Origin: Bryum argenteum
Taxonomy: Eukaryota > Streptophyta > Bryopsida > Bryales > Bryaceae
Length of the DNA stretch: 64,000 nt
Direction of reading: 5' to 3'
Assembly (NCBI GenBank): GCA_037043015.1
Contig: CM073327.1
Location: 4,136,727-4,200,726, forward strand
Shown: piece by piece, positions 10,844-22,995 of the stretch
How the letters are laid out: every line of letters starts with the position of its first letter
How positions within the stretch are numbered: position 1 is the stretch's first letter
Notes under the pieces: generated by a model
What the model was told of the DNA's origin: nothing
The model's input: only the letters and a program-made list of their open reading frames with translations
The model's database searches: none
Program-made: the position numbers and the translations under genes

Positions 10844-11429
10844 TTAACCCCTAGCTTTCCTTAAAAACCGAAACGGTCTTTTGATGTTTTGGGCAGCCTT
10901 AGTTTCTTAGTAAAGAAGAATATTTTTGAGATATTTTTTGGAATTGTGTGAGTTACATTGCAAAGTAGGTGCGGCAAAAATTGCAAAGTCAAATTCCAAT
11001 TTTTGAGTCTTCTAGGGCGATCCTTGGGTTGCGAGCCGAGATGGGGCAGCTCAAATAAGTAACTTTTTTGAAATTTCTTTTTTGAAACATGTTCATTACT
11101 AAATCACTACTCAAATTTCAAAGTGACTCAAGTCAAAAAGTTTACCAATTTTACAAGGGCAGCCTCCAAAAATTTCAAAACCAATCTTTGCAATGCCCAA
11201 AAAAACTTGGGAGACAAACTTTGAATGTTATAATCTCTCAAATGGTAAACATCCAACGATCAATTTTTTGAACAATAACCAAGCATATTCTTAGGTACAA
11301 GATCTTACGGTTGGAAGTCTTAAAAAAGGAGAAGAAATTGGTCCACACCCCCACGAGTGTGTAGAGGTGGAGAATCGCAGTTTTGAGTTTTCAAGCTCCC
11401 AAAAAACACCAAGGAAATTTAGGGGTTAA
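10844..11429. mobile_element. TTAA element, F2 family, 586 bp
   Basis: Starts TTAACCCCTAGCTTTCCTTA, as the 399-665 element does, and ends GGAAATTTAGGGGTTAA. AAGATCTTACGGTTG is at 11299-11313. Homologous over its length to 49624-50205. The frame inside has no recognisable product. Confidence 0.82.
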
Positions 11430-11728
11430 GAATAGGTCAAACGAACACTCTATTCATTGCAACCTCAAAATAGGTTGAAGGTCTTCTTCTTAGAGTCAAT
11501 CAACCATGGCACTCCACTTCGCAAAATTCATTGTCAAGCACAATGCCGAAGAGTCCACTGCTTAGAATGCTCAGTTATGACTTTGAGTGTAGTGACCAAC
11601 ACAAATCTTGAAGAAGTGTCAACGTATCATCAAGTGGAATATATCTAGTTCAAAGTAGGAGACCTGCATGGAGAAACAATAAAATTCTCAGATAGATGGG
11701 ATAATAGTTGAGAGCTATTTTGATGAGT

Positions 11729-12657
11729 TTAACCCCTAAAAATCCAAGGGTTTCCTCGACCTCCAGAACCAAAAACTGCCATTTTTCACCTTCGTTGGGA
11801 AATGGAGAAATGGAGAAACTTTTTTTTTCTGGTTTCAGACTTTGAACCGTAAGATCTTGTACCTAACTTGTATACAGAGGACTGATCAAAATTTCAACCG
11901 TTGGATGTTTGTCATTTTTGAGATCATAACAATCAAAGTTTGACCAACACTTTTTTTTGCCGCTGCGTGAGAGGCATTGTCTAAATGGTGCCAAGGGCAA
12001 CTTGATGATTGTTATTCCAAATATTTTTCCTTCATTTTTTTTCATGTAGGTAATCAAGTTGGGTATGCTCATGCAAAATTTTAGAGACCAATTCCACTTT
12101 TTGACCTTAATGTAAAATATTTTATGAAAGAAGGTCTAAAAACAACCATATAGTAAAACAAGCACCACGTATGATATATTTAGTTTGAGAAAAATCTTGA
12201 TGGTGAGAAGGTGCATTTATGATAATTTGAATTTTGAAAAAAAAAATCTTGGAAAAAATACAAAATCTCGAATTTTGGCAATTTTTGAAAGAAAAAATTG
12301 TAAAATTACTAGAAATTGTGAAGATTGTTTTTGAAAGTTTTGGAGGCTGCCCTTGTAAAATTGGTAAACTTTTTGACTTCGGATACTTTGGAATTTGAAT
12401 AGTAATTTGGTAATGAACATATTTGTAAAAATAAAAATTAAAAAAAAAAATATTTTAAACTGCCCGTTTTGGACTTGAAACCTAAAATTTCTAGGTGAAG
12501 GTTATAAAATTTGACTTTGAAAATTTTACCACATACACATTACTGTATGGAGAGCACCCAATAAAAATCTTAGGCAAAAATATTAATTTAAATGCTTAAA
12601 ATGAGCTGCCCGAAATCTCAGAAAACCGGATCGGTTTTCCTGGATTTTAGGGGTTAA
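11729..12657. mobile_element. TTAA element, F7 family, 929 bp
   Basis: Starts TTAACCCCTAAAAATCCAAG and ends TGGATTTTAGGGGTTAA. Contains GAACCGTAAGATCTT (11844-11858) and CAACCGTTGGAT (11895-11906). Among the TTAA elements without a nested insertion it is the longest in the window. Parts recur, reversed, at 22540-22640. Noncoding. Confidence 0.75.
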
Positions 12658-12924
12658 TTAGTATGTATGACACTATTAGTAAATGGTTGATATCTATGCA
12701 AAATTGTATCAAGGTAGGTATGTGGTAACTTTTGTATGTAATGTGAGACACTGTCCGTATTTGTGATACATATTGATCGAAAGGTGTATATCATATGTTT
12801 GATAAGACCCTTTTGAAATAAACCTTTACGCTAGTTTCATCTAGGTCAATAAAAGAGTAAAAAATTCAAAATTAGAGAATTGAAAAAAAATGAAAGACAC
12901 TTTGTACACTTGTGAACATCAACC

Positions 12925-13500
12925 ACCAAGTGCTCAGAATGTGGAAAAATGACATTTTGAATGAAAGGCATAAGCTTTGATGGGCCATAATTGCTTCATC
13001 CAAAGCATGTCTGGACAAAATCACTTGGGTTGGGTCCAAAATCAAGTCTACTTTGTGTGGTAATACTTGCAAACTTATATAATACAATTTCAATTGATGG
13101 CATGCATTTTTAGTGAAGGCAATTTTTGTTCTGGGGTTTTCGAACATTAAACATGTTTCACCATTGGAAGCCAATTATGTGAAATCCAAGTTAGTTTTCA
13201 TAACTATTTTTTGCATAAATATGATTTCAAGACAGTCTTCAACAACATATTAGTTGGAAGATTCTTGATCCAAACACTTTTTCCATTAGATTTGCACTGA
13301 TCTCTCTACCACAAAAAAAGTCAAAAATGGATGAATTTTTTAGGAGCTATAATTTCTTCATCCATAGTTAGATTTCATCTTTGTTTTTTGGGTTAGATTC
13401 CACTTTGAAATTGGTTTTTGTGATAGAAATCTTTAAATCCATCCAAGATATGAGGAAGACACAAGGGATACCAACCTTCAACTTTGTCTACTTTGGCTAT
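12925..13500 (+). mobile_element. Diverged F5 TTAA element without preserved ends
   Basis: Resembles the interior of 51285-52614, for example GACAAAATCACTTGGGTTG followed by AGTCTA, but no TTAA termini can be seen. Frames inside carry no recognised domain. Confidence 0.5.
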
Positions 13501-13829
13501 TGGCTACCACAATTTATGATCACATGAGATTCTCAAGTTGGTGTGCTTGTTAGGAGAGCCCCATAAGGTGTAAGAACCTAAATGCACCCCACCCCTTACA
13601 ATTGCGCACCTTGGAATGAAGATTTCCTTGAAAAACATGGTCCTCATATGAAAGTCTATACGTATACCTATATAAGTCACTTCTATAATGTGTAGTTATA
13701 TATGAAAGTGCTTAAAAACACCACAAAAACAAGGAAACTTTTTCATTTTCTATTCCAAATCCCTGAAAATAGTAACTCACCCATTTGATCACTCCAAGTA
13801 TTTTGAACTCCTCAAATGCACAAAAATAT

Positions 13830-14215
13830 GGTAGAGATACCCATTACCACCACCCACCCCACTTCTGTCCTGTAGACCTTTCTTTGGCCAACACAGTCGA
13901 GACCTAGAACCACCAATTGCACAATTCAAACTGACCAATCAGAACACTCAAAAAGCTGGTGGTTTTGGGTATCATCATGAGTGAAACTTAGTACCACATG
14001 GTGTGGTTTTTGCATACCCTATAGGTTGATAACGGGTCCTGCAGTACTTTACTGTTTGAAAATTTGTATTAATTCATGTGTTTTACAAAAAATTACAAAA
14101 AAATTACAAACCTTCCTAAAAACTATTTTGCCACCCCCAGAAAATTACAGACTATAAATAGACCAGCTTTAAATAGGAGAATTTTCTTATGTTGGTGGTT
14201 TTGGGTATCTCTACC
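13830..14215. mobile_element. Unassigned element with 23-bp terminal inverted repeats
   Basis: Begins GGTAGAGATACCCATTACCA and ends TGGTTTTGGGTATCTCTACC, an inverted repeat with two or three mismatches. A third inward copy of GGTGGTTTTGGGTATC lies near 13960. No target duplication was resolved. Size and structure suggest a small non-autonomous DNA transposon. Confidence 0.55.
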
Positions 14216-14334
14216 TTAGGTGCCCCAATCAACAACTCTTCTGGTCTTCTCCACTACTGTAGATAAATATGCCTAATGAAGGAACACTGCAATGTTCACA
14301 TAATCTGTGGTTAGGAATGATAGAACCATGCTAT

Positions 14335-15180
14335 TACCCACATAGAAGGGGCGGGTCCCCTCCGCGGGGCATCTAATGATACCCAAGGCTAAAGCGGACG
14401 GAGAGCAACAGTCAGAAAGGCCCTTTTTGAATAATAAGCTTATCCCCTAATAACTTACCGAGGGGGGGCGGGGGGCGGGCACCTCATTGGCTGCGCAAAC
14501 TGCCCCTTGTGAGCCTCCGTCTTAAAACAACATCTCACTTATCTTGCCCATGGTCCATGCTACGGCTTATTATGGGTCTCGGGCCCCCCTGACATGGCCC
14601 CCTTCCCGGGGCCGGGCACACAGCTTAGTACTGACTGTTATGGGGACATGAACCAGTCCAGCTCTGCATCATCCCCGAATGGGATCCCAGTCCCGAGAAA
14701 GAGGAAAAGGTAGTAAGTAACATGGTCTCAGAGTATAATTCTACCCTTGCCTGCCGATTTGGCAGGATATCCCCCACGCTGGGACTTACCAGGCGTGGGG
14801 TCTTGGATGAATCTTGTCCGGGCCCGCAAGGGTGAGGGGTAAAAGCCCCCTATTTTTTTGTTGTTGATTGGAAAAATGAGACTCCTTGAACTAATGTGGG
14901 GTCTCTGATTCCAAATATAAACTCAGAAAAAATAAAATAGGGCCGCAGGCTCTTTTTTTAAAAAGTAGGGAAAGAAGGCTCGAGGCATGGTAAGGTCCCA
15001 GCTTGGGGGATGTCCTGTCCACGCCCTCGCCTGCCACATTCTATTCGCTTCCCTCCCGGCTTAAATAGACGAATGAATTCTTGTTCTTTGTTCTTTAGGT
15101 CAGGAATCATGCCTTCTTCTCCACTATTTCGGGCATTTGCCATATGATCCAACTATCCAACTATGTTGGGGTGTCATGAC
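14335..15180. other. GC-rich block, possibly organelle-derived insertion
   Basis: Composition changes abruptly from AT-rich to GC-rich with runs such as GAGGGGGGGCGGGGGGCGGG, CCCGGGGCCGGGC and a hairpin-forming CCCACGCTGGG...GCGTGGGG. The style resembles plant mitochondrial noncoding DNA, and nuclear copies of such DNA are common. No organelle gene was recognised, so a GC-rich transposon or LTR remains possible. Confidence 0.35.
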
Positions 15181-15290
15181 CAAGTTGTACTTCTGGTTCC
15201 TAAACTGCGATGTTGGTCATATATAGAAGTAGTACATTGGTATAAAGTTTATGCTTAGACCAGGGTTTGGGGGAGAATTTCAGACGAATC

Positions 15291-15605
15291 TTAACCCTTA
15301 AATGCCTATGGGGTGTGAAACGGGCAGCCCAAAATTGGATCGCAGCATCCTTTGGACTTGGGCATCATGAATAGTGCACTTTTTTGAACTTGTGAACCAA
15401 TCACTGATGAGCTTGCTACCTCGTTCTAACAAGGTTATGTTCAACCCCAACCCACCTACCACAATCCTTTCAAAGCACGGAAATCATTGTAATTTGAATC
15501 ATAAGAATGTGACCAGTTTGACATCAAAATATAAGTGAAAAGTTGAGTACAAAGCGATTGTGTTGGGAAAAGCCCCTTGAGCTTGCTTGGGCATTTAAGG
15601 ACTAA
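15291..15605. mobile_element. TTAA element, F4 family, one end decayed
   Basis: Starts TTAACCCTTAAATGCCTATG and ends GGGCATTTAAGGACTAA, where the last TTAA is mutated. The interior matches 56046-56415 in the same orientation (GCAGCCCAAAATTGGATC). Noncoding. Confidence 0.7.
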
Positions 15606-15654
15606 CCGGTCTTGAATCATTTTGACGGGTCTTTTTATGCAATATGCAATATAG

Positions 15655-17040
15655 CTTAGAATAACAAAGAAAGAAAAAGAGTTTTATGTCCTGAATGAAG
15701 TCTTGGGTATTTCTCGTTATTAGTTTTTTTAACTGATAGTTTTTTTATCATGTGATCTTCACTTTGATTATTAGAGTTCCACATCTATATTTAAGCATGT
15801 TATCAACTTCTAAAAAAAGAGGTTTTTCTGGTCTTAGAGCATCAAGTTTTTGAGAACTCGTATATGTAAATAAAGGTGAGCAATTCATTGATTGAACTCA
15901 TTTTGGTATTGGACTTTTAACGATGATTACAAACTCAAAAGAACATGGTTTGTGAGGAGTTGTATCTCTTTCATCCACCATTGAATTTCAATTTCATTTA
16001 TTAATATTGGATTCCAATCCACTCCTATTATGTGGTAGATATCTTGGCTCAATCTAAGATGTGATGAAGTTTTGGCAGTCATAGTAAGACCTAATTCTGG
16101 TCTATTTTCCTTTGGAGAATATGACAATTTTCACTATCACAAGTTTACTACTTGAGACAATAAATTTGCTTGATGTTTTTTTTTGGTGATATAGTGAGTT
16201 TGAGGTGAATCTACAATATATTTTGGTTCTAGGTTAAGTTGCAACAAAGTTTGCAAGTAGTGATTTTAATTTGACATGAAAATCATGAGAATAAAAATAC
16301 TAAATTCATGATGATCTTGCAATCTATGTAGTATGAGCAATCTTATTACGAAGTGACTTTATGCACCAATTGCGATTTTCTCTGCCCGAGAATCTTTTTA
16401 GTATATTTTTGTTCTTGTCCTTGCATGTCAAAATTTCCAATGCAAGAATCTTGTAAGGGGAGTATTCACACCAGCCACCAACCTTTCATTGGCAAATCAG
16501 TCACTTCCGCGGTCCTCTTGGTGTGCCACACTGTTCATACATTCTTTGCAAAGAAATGTCACAGATTACGTCTCAACATTCCCATCAACATTTCAAATTC
16601 CGGAATCTGTAAGGAGAGTGTTCATACCAGCCACCAACTATTCATTTGCAAATCAGTCACTCATGTTGTCCTCTTGATTCGCCACACTGTTCGGACATCC
16701 TTTGGAAAGGGATGTCATAGGTTGCGTCTCAACATTTCCATTCAAGAATCTTTTGAGGGGACTAATCATGCTAGCTACCAACCTTTTATTGGCAGTTTAG
16801 TGACTCTTATGGACAATTTTGGTTGGATATTCACTTAAGGCTTATCGTTGCCTCTTAAGGTTTATGGTTTGGAAGAAGACTGTTCATGCTAGCAACCAAC
16901 ATTTCATTCACAAAACATTCTCAGTTTTACATGAGAGGTTTCATTGACAAATCAGTGTCCCCCTTGAAATTCCTGGTTCGAGAATCATTTGAGAGGATAG
17001 TTCATGTTCATGCTCGCGTGTGGACCCTTTATTAGTAGAA
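15655..17040 (-). repeat. Dispersed repeat block C, copy 2, with satellite
   Basis: Reverse complement of 8955-10620 without the TTAA insertion. The satellite at 16430-17030 has units of about 145 bp around CACCAGCCACCAACCTTTCA. A 161-codon frame at 16353 exists only because the units keep phase; its protein is a repeat of the same unit and matches no known family. Confidence 0.75.
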
Positions 17041-17289
17041 AGTTATGATGTGAGCGTGTAGATATTCTGGGTCCCAGAGTAAATACTTTTTGAAATTAGT
17101 CTCATTAGTTTCAGTATAATGAGACGAAATGATGAGAGATGGGTAAAGTTGAGGACAAAACAAAGATGCAATGCACTATTTCTGCACTCTCATATTGTGT
17201 TGTACCATCTGTGTTCAAAAGTATATGGCAACTAAAACTATAAAGATTAGCCCTTGAAGATTCAAGAGAGCTCAAATGGCTTTTTGGGA

Positions 17290-18665
17290 ATCCCCCCATG
17301 AAAAAATTTCACTCAACTTTGACTTAATTCTTAAAATTCCACAAGTAAGAAAGAATCAACCATTTAGACTTGACATGTGACTAAAAAGTCAATAATAGTG
17401 AAATCTTTTAATAAATGCTTAGATTTGATTTCAGCCATGAATTAGAAGAAGGTCATTTTTGATAGTTTAGGGATTTGCCTTAAGGATCTTCAGAGGCTAA
17501 GGGGGGTTTACACTGCATTGATACGTCTCTTGAAAATGACCTTATATTTGTATATGCAACGTAGTCTACGGACACTCTATAAAATATAATTATTTGGTAT
17601 ACACATGTATATAGATAGGAGATTACCCAAATATTGCAAATTCCTCTTTGATCCATTTGGTGCAAATGGATGTTGTTGGTGAGGGTTTACAAAAAGACAT
17701 CATAAGGAATAAAGGTAAGATAGACAAAGGATTATTTTTATATAATCATTAGCTATTAGCGATATCAAACTAGCAACAATTACCTCATCTTGTGTATTAC
17801 TAAGACTAAAATTCATACAACTACAATCAAAAGTCCATGAACTTGTTCTTTGAGTATCCTCAAAGTTATTGGGAAGATGTTGTCATGTTTTATGCACATT
17901 TTTGAAGTTATCGGGAAGATAAGGAGTGATGTGCTATAGGTACCTTCAAAGTTGTTGGAAAGATATAATATCTTGTTATTTGAGTAAATTATAAATAATA
18001 AGTCTCTATCCTTCTCCACCGAGTATCTTTTAAGATACTAAAGAAATAATTTTGTGTGTTCTCTGTCTTTTGTGTATATTCTAAGTTGTTGGAAAGATCA
18101 GTGTCCTTCTCCACTGAGTATCTTTTAAGATGCTAAAGAGACGATTTTTTATATTCTTTGTCTTCTACGCATATTCTGTGTTGTTGGAAAAATTAGTGTC
18201 CTTCTCCATTGAGTATCTTTTGAGATGCTAAAGAAATGGTTTGTTGTGTTATCTATCTTCCTAGTATATTCTGAGTTGTTCGCAAAATCATTGTCTTTCT
18301 CCACTCAGTATCTCCGAAGATACCACAAAAATAACTTTTGTGTTTCTTTGAGTACTTTAATGGTATTAGGGAGATAACTTATCATCTTTCAAGAGTATTT
18401 TTTGAGTCATTGAGATTAAAATTTGTCCTGGTCCATGCAAATCTTTAGATTTATTTCGATCATATCTTGTTTAATCTATGAGAATCTCCAAAATTAAATA
18501 CAAAGATAACTAGTTTTGATGCATAAGTGTTTTCAAACTCTTAGAAAAATGACTTGTCTATTATTGCTTTAACCTATAAATATCGTTCATTGTTATGGGG
18601 AGTAACTTCAATGGATTACTCTCATAAGCTTAGTTGTGAAATTGATATTAATGACCCTCGTATTA
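17290..18665 (+). repeat. Dispersed repeat block A, copy 2
   Basis: Parallel copy of 3010-4330, with tandem units of about 95 bp at 18000-18320 (CTTCTCCACTGAGTATCTTT and variants). Directly followed by block B in reverse orientation, which differs from the order seen at copy 1. Confidence 0.75.
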
Positions 18666-18900
18666 GCATTTTAGTAACAAGTATATAGATTTGATCCACT
18701 TCTATCTCCAATGAGTTACTTACAAGATTGTAAAATCAAGATGTTAATAACTTACCTTCAATATGAATTGTAATTTATTTTTTTTTGTTCTCGTGCCTAA
18801 AAGACCCCAAGTACTTCATGGATTAGCTTATAGAGCACATATGGGTGTCAATTTGGATCCATATTTTACATAGGAGACTTCAAGACCTTACAATTTCTTT
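18660..18900 (-). repeat. Dispersed repeat block B, copy 2
   Basis: Reverse complement of 8640-8905. It adjoins block A here, whereas at 8640 it adjoins block C. Confidence 0.65.
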
Positions 18901-18997
18901 TAGATGCATTAACGGCTTGAACAAACTTGATACTTGTTTCCCCAAGTGCAATGTTTCATGACCTTGTTTTTTATGTAAGTTTGTTATTAGAGCTTAA

Positions 18998-19163
18998 ACA
19001 CGTAATTTGTTATAATAGTATTATTCATTGATTTTGAGAAATGTGGGTTTAGCTCGAGTCGAGTTAAATGTACCTACACAAGACATTTGGCTCAACTCAA
19101 CCTCAATTGTGAATTGTCATCAATTTGATAATTTGAATATTCCCATTATAACAAATTAGGTGT
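18998..19163. mobile_element. Foldback MITE, family ACACGTAATTTG, 166 bp
   Basis: Ends ACACGTAATTTGTTATAATA and CCATTATAACAAATTAGGTGT are inverted repeats of about 21 bp. The interior has TTAGCTCGAGTCGAGTTAAA and is partly palindromic. A related copy is at 53539-53686. No target duplication was fixed and the superfamily is unknown. Confidence 0.65.
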
Positions 19164-19199
19164 TCTTAATCAAATTTTAAAGGGCCTCTAGTCATACCT

Positions 19200-20480
19200 A
19201 CTTTTGATCTTGTACCAATTAATGTATGTACTAATGATTTGACGATACATACCTGAGTTCGAGCGTAAAATCAATTGGTAGAATCCTCATGTTCATTTTT
19301 AAGTCTTTCATGAGTTCCTTTACGCTATGAAGTCATGTTTTTATTCCTTGGGCTACAGAGGTTGCTGTCCCTTTCAACATCAAGAAAAACTTCTATTTCA
19401 ACTTTGAGCATTATAATCTTAGAAATGATGAGGAATTCAAATTTGTAATTTAGTGTACATGTACGTGTAGAAGTAAGATGTGAGATCCTTAGGCTACATT
19501 CTTCAAAAAAATTTACAAAATGAACATTTTCACCTTGAGTTGTAAGGCAAAATTGAGGATAAGCTTAGGATTGAGACCATTTGAGTTTAGAGCTTTGTTT
19601 GACGAGAAAGAATTTTTTAAAAATATTTCCCCCCCAACTTTGAGCATTATGATCTCACAAACGGTGAGGAATTTTAATTTGAGATTTGATGTATACAATC
19701 ATCTACAAGGTAGGTACTAGACCCTACGGTTATAGTTCTCAAAATACATAAAAAAGTGGAACGTCTTGGCTTGCATAGAGAGAAGGTTGTTTTGAGGATA
19801 AAGTGTTTAAATTAGGCCTCGCAACTCTAGGGAGGGTATATGCTTACAAGTGCTTCTACCTTATTGTTCAGTTAATTATTACATTGATTGTTTCAAGAAT
19901 AAAGTAAATAAGAACATTGGACTGGACGGGTGTGACCACTATGCAACAATGTATAAACACCTGTGATCAATAATTTGTAGTATATGGTAAATCAAAACAT
20001 ACAATACCTCTTTGTTGAAATGGGTTCACTTCAAACAAATTTTTTGGGGCAAACGCAATACAAATCACTACTTGATCAATACTAGTGTATATGTGGTTTA
20101 AGTAGAGGGAACGAGTCCCAAAGTGGTATAAAGGACCCACCTTCCGCAAATAGGGCATAACATGATCAATGAATGTTAAGACAAATGAAACGTTCATGCA
20201 ACGAATCTTCAAAATTTTGCATGCGTTGAGTTATTGTTCCCCAAAACCACAAACTCATTAGTCACTTCCCACCCACTTTACTAATCACCCAACACTGAAT
20301 TGGTAGAGGAAGATTATTGGATTTCCTAAAGCTAGTATTTATTTCATATCAGGAAAAAAAAACATAGTGAGTGTTTAGCAAACAATACATGGAGCCAATT
20401 ATTGTTCACCAAAAACAAACACCGTCACCCACTTTGGGATTGCAATGTTCATCACTGGTACATATTTCTCCAGCGGATTA
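19200..20480. other. Unassigned AT-rich DNA with F2-like fragments
   Basis: Parts around 19395-19460 and 19630-19720 resemble the interior of F2 TTAA elements (AACTTTGAGCATTATAATCT). No gene and no intact element ends were found in the remainder. Confidence 0.35.
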
Positions 20481-20587
20481 GCAAGGGAGCTCCCGTCCTG
20501 TAACGCCCGCTCCAAAAAGGAGATTACGGCATAACGCACCTTACAGAAAAAAAACCCGGGCAACCGAAACCGGAAATTGTGTTATGC

Positions 20588-20652
20588 TGCAGGAGCCCCC
20601 GATGTGGAGGGTATCTCCTCTGGCGGAATACCCTCTTGTAGGGGGCTCCTGC
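20588..20652. repeat. GC-rich hairpin, 65 bp
   Basis: GCAGGAGCCCCC and GGGGGCTCCTGC form a perfect 12-bp outer stem; GAGGGTAT and ATACCCTC form an 8-bp inner stem. It lies in AT-rich DNA just before a TTAA element. Role unknown. Confidence 0.8.
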
Positions 20653-20760
20653 TATACAAAGTTCCTCATACTTTAGGAGATATTCTCAATCAAAGTTTGA
20701 AATCACTATTTGAAGTCTGCCCAAATTGCGGCATATGCTCACTCATTCTCAAAATTGGCC

Positions 20761-21128
20761 TTAACCCTTAAAGGCGCCTATCAGCCCCTCGGGTTGTTTT
20801 CCAAGAGAATCTTGCCTGCGGCTCTTTTTATTCTCAATTTTTCACTTATTTTTTTATATCATTCTGGTCACCTTTTTGTGATGCATCTACAGAGTGAAAT
20901 CCTACAATTCAAATCGCAATTTGTATGAGTGATTTGTGCTTTGAAAGGATTGTGGTAGGTAGGTTGGGATTGCACAAAACCTTGTAAGAGGTTGCAAACT
21001 CATCATTGATTGGTTCATTCATGCTGCCCAAGTTCAAAAAGTGCACTATTCATGTTGTCAAGTCCAAAAGATGCTGAGATCCACTTTTGGGCTGCCCATT
21101 GAGTAGTAGAAGGACCTTTAAGGGTTAA
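20761..21128. mobile_element. TTAA element, F4 family, 368 bp
   Basis: Starts TTAACCCTTAAAGGCGCCTA and ends GGACCTTTAAGGGTTAA. Reverse orientation relative to 56046-56415. Followed at once by a second, diverged F4 copy. Confidence 0.8.
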
Positions 21129-21456
21129 TTCCATCAGAGTCTTCTCTGTAGCCGAGTCTTCTTACTGTACTCACCTTTCTCTTATATTTTGATTTCAAAC
21201 TCGTCACCTTCTTATAATGCATTCCAAAAGTGAAATTTTACAATTCAAATCACAATTTGTACGAATGACTTTGTACTCTCAAAGAATTATGATAAGTGAG
21301 TTGGGGTTGTACATAACCTTGTAGGAGGTTGCAAGCTCATCATTGATTGGTTCATTCACAATGCCCAAATTTAGAAAGTACACTACTCATGATGCCCAAG
21401 TCCAAAAATGCTGTGATCCAATTTTGGGCTGCCCGTGGGCATCTAAGGGATAAAAC
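21129..21456. mobile_element. Diverged F4 TTAA element, directly adjacent copy
   Basis: Repeats the order of the preceding element (TTTGATTTCAAACTCGTCAC, then GATTGGTTCATTCACAATGC, then GGGCATCTAAGGGATAA). The terminal TTAA sites are degraded. Confidence 0.6.
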
Positions 21457-21808
21457 TCAGGATCAAACACAAAAAAACACAAAGAATATCCAGCACTGTA
21501 TGAATGAAGTATACTGCGAACACTATAGCTATCATACATGCAATAACTTACTTCTTCCAATTACTATTCACCTATAAACACGCACAAGCCACCCACATTG
21601 GGGACTACAATGTTCACCACAAGTACATATCTCTGTTCTAGATAAGATTATTCTAATTCTATTCTTTAATGCTTAGGACCAACACATGATGGAAACAATA
21701 TAAAACACATTTAAATACCCAGCAGTGCATGAAGGAAGTATGCATGCAATCCTCTGTCAAGATTGTGCATCTAATTCTACAGTAGATGCTTCTGAAATCT
21801 ACATCCTG

Positions 21809-21840
21809 AGGTAGATTTGAGAGAACCTACTGGGGGAGTA
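21809..21840. mobile_element. Half of a Stowaway-like MITE
   Basis: GGTAGATTTGAGAGAACCTAC followed by GGGGGAGTA matches the right half of 33736-33837 with an internal deletion. Confidence 0.6.
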
Positions 21841-21983
21841 ATAAATTTGCATGCATCAGATCCTACCCACTTCACAAGGAAATGTTCATGAGGAGTACAT
21901 TTGAGAATTGAGGATCCAAAGAATATTCCGTGATGCTTAGGACCAGTAGATTACTAAACAAGAAAAAGTGTAGTGACTATTCA

Positions 21984-21986
<3 letters not shown>

Positions 21987-22038
<52 letters not shown>
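21987..22038. repeat. (AT)n microsatellite, about 26 units
   Basis: Uninterrupted alternating A and T. The open frame across it is a by-product. Confidence 0.97.
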
Positions 22039-22041
<3 letters not shown>

Positions 22042-22158
22042 CATTGCAGTGTCCCTTACCTCCATTTGGACAAGGTACTGTTGTTTTTAAGATTCTATGT
22101 TGGAACGTTAAGATTTTACATCAGAACATGTGTCACTTTCACCCTATAGATTGTTAAA

Positions 22159-22640
22159 ACTTGAAATGGGTTTTTGGCGATTTTGGGCAGCTTAGATGAA
22201 GGGGTTAGAAGATATAGTTTTCGTTAAGATTTTTGTGGGATGCTCCTTATGCTGCAAAGTGCATGTGGTAAAATTTGCAAAGCCAAACTTTGGTTTTCAA
22301 ATCTTCATTGGAGACTTTCAGTTTCATGTCCTGAGATGAACGTTTAAGTTTAGTATTTTTGGTTTTTATTTTATTTTATTTTTACTTCTATTTTTCAAAT
22401 TTCTTTTACCCAATATTCACAACGAAACTCACAAAGGAACCTATTCATAGTTTAGATTTTTTCGTAAACTAAATACATATTTAGCGTGATGCATGTTTTA
22501 TCAAATTGTTTTTTAGACTTTCTTTTAAAAAAAAATTTGCATGAAGGTCAAAAAAGCAAAATGAATTCCTAAAATTTTGCATGAGCATACCCAACTCAAT
22601 CACCTACATGAAATAAATATATGACCAAAGTTTTCACGGT
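22159..22640. mobile_element. Decayed TTAA element with mixed F2 and F7 sequence
   Basis: The left part (TTTTGGGCAGCTTAGATGAA) matches 49665 of F2; the right part matches F7 near 11960-12110 in reverse. Terminal TTAACCCC is no longer present. Confidence 0.45.
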
Positions 22641-22832
22641 AACAATTTTTGCCTAATATTTAAAAACACAAAATCATAAGTTTCCTTCCCTAAAATAGAT
22701 GCCATTACTTAATACTTCATCATATGGGCATGTAGTTTTAACGACACAAACTAGTCTTGATTCAAGACCTAGTGCAAGTGATTTGGTCACAAACTGAGAA
22801 GAAGAGAAGAAGAAAACACCAGACCCTATGGG

Positions 22833-22942
22833 CTGGCGTGAATATAGTGTCCGTTCGACCTACCCTTGGTAATATGCCCAGAGGACATACCATCAATGGT
22901 ATAGGACTACTAACCCCTCTCAGAGTGGACACTGTATAATGG
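22833..22942 (-). mobile_element. SINE fragment (3' part)
   Basis: GGCTGGCGTGAATATAGTGTCC and CTACTAACCCCTCTCAGAGTG match the reverse complement of the last third of the SINE at 5406. It is bounded on the right by poly(A). Confidence 0.7.

Positions 22943-22993
<51 letters not shown>
22943..22993. repeat. Poly(A) tract, 51 bp
   Basis: Uninterrupted A run directly after the reversed SINE fragment. It is not at the normal tail end of that SINE, so its origin is unclear. Confidence 0.95.

Positions 22994-22995
<2 letters not shown>

Noticed and set aside
16353..16838. 161-codon frame with internally repeated protein sequence
   Set aside because: It lies in satellite DNA of a dispersed repeat, its reversed counterpart at 8960-9600 is broken, and no domain is present.
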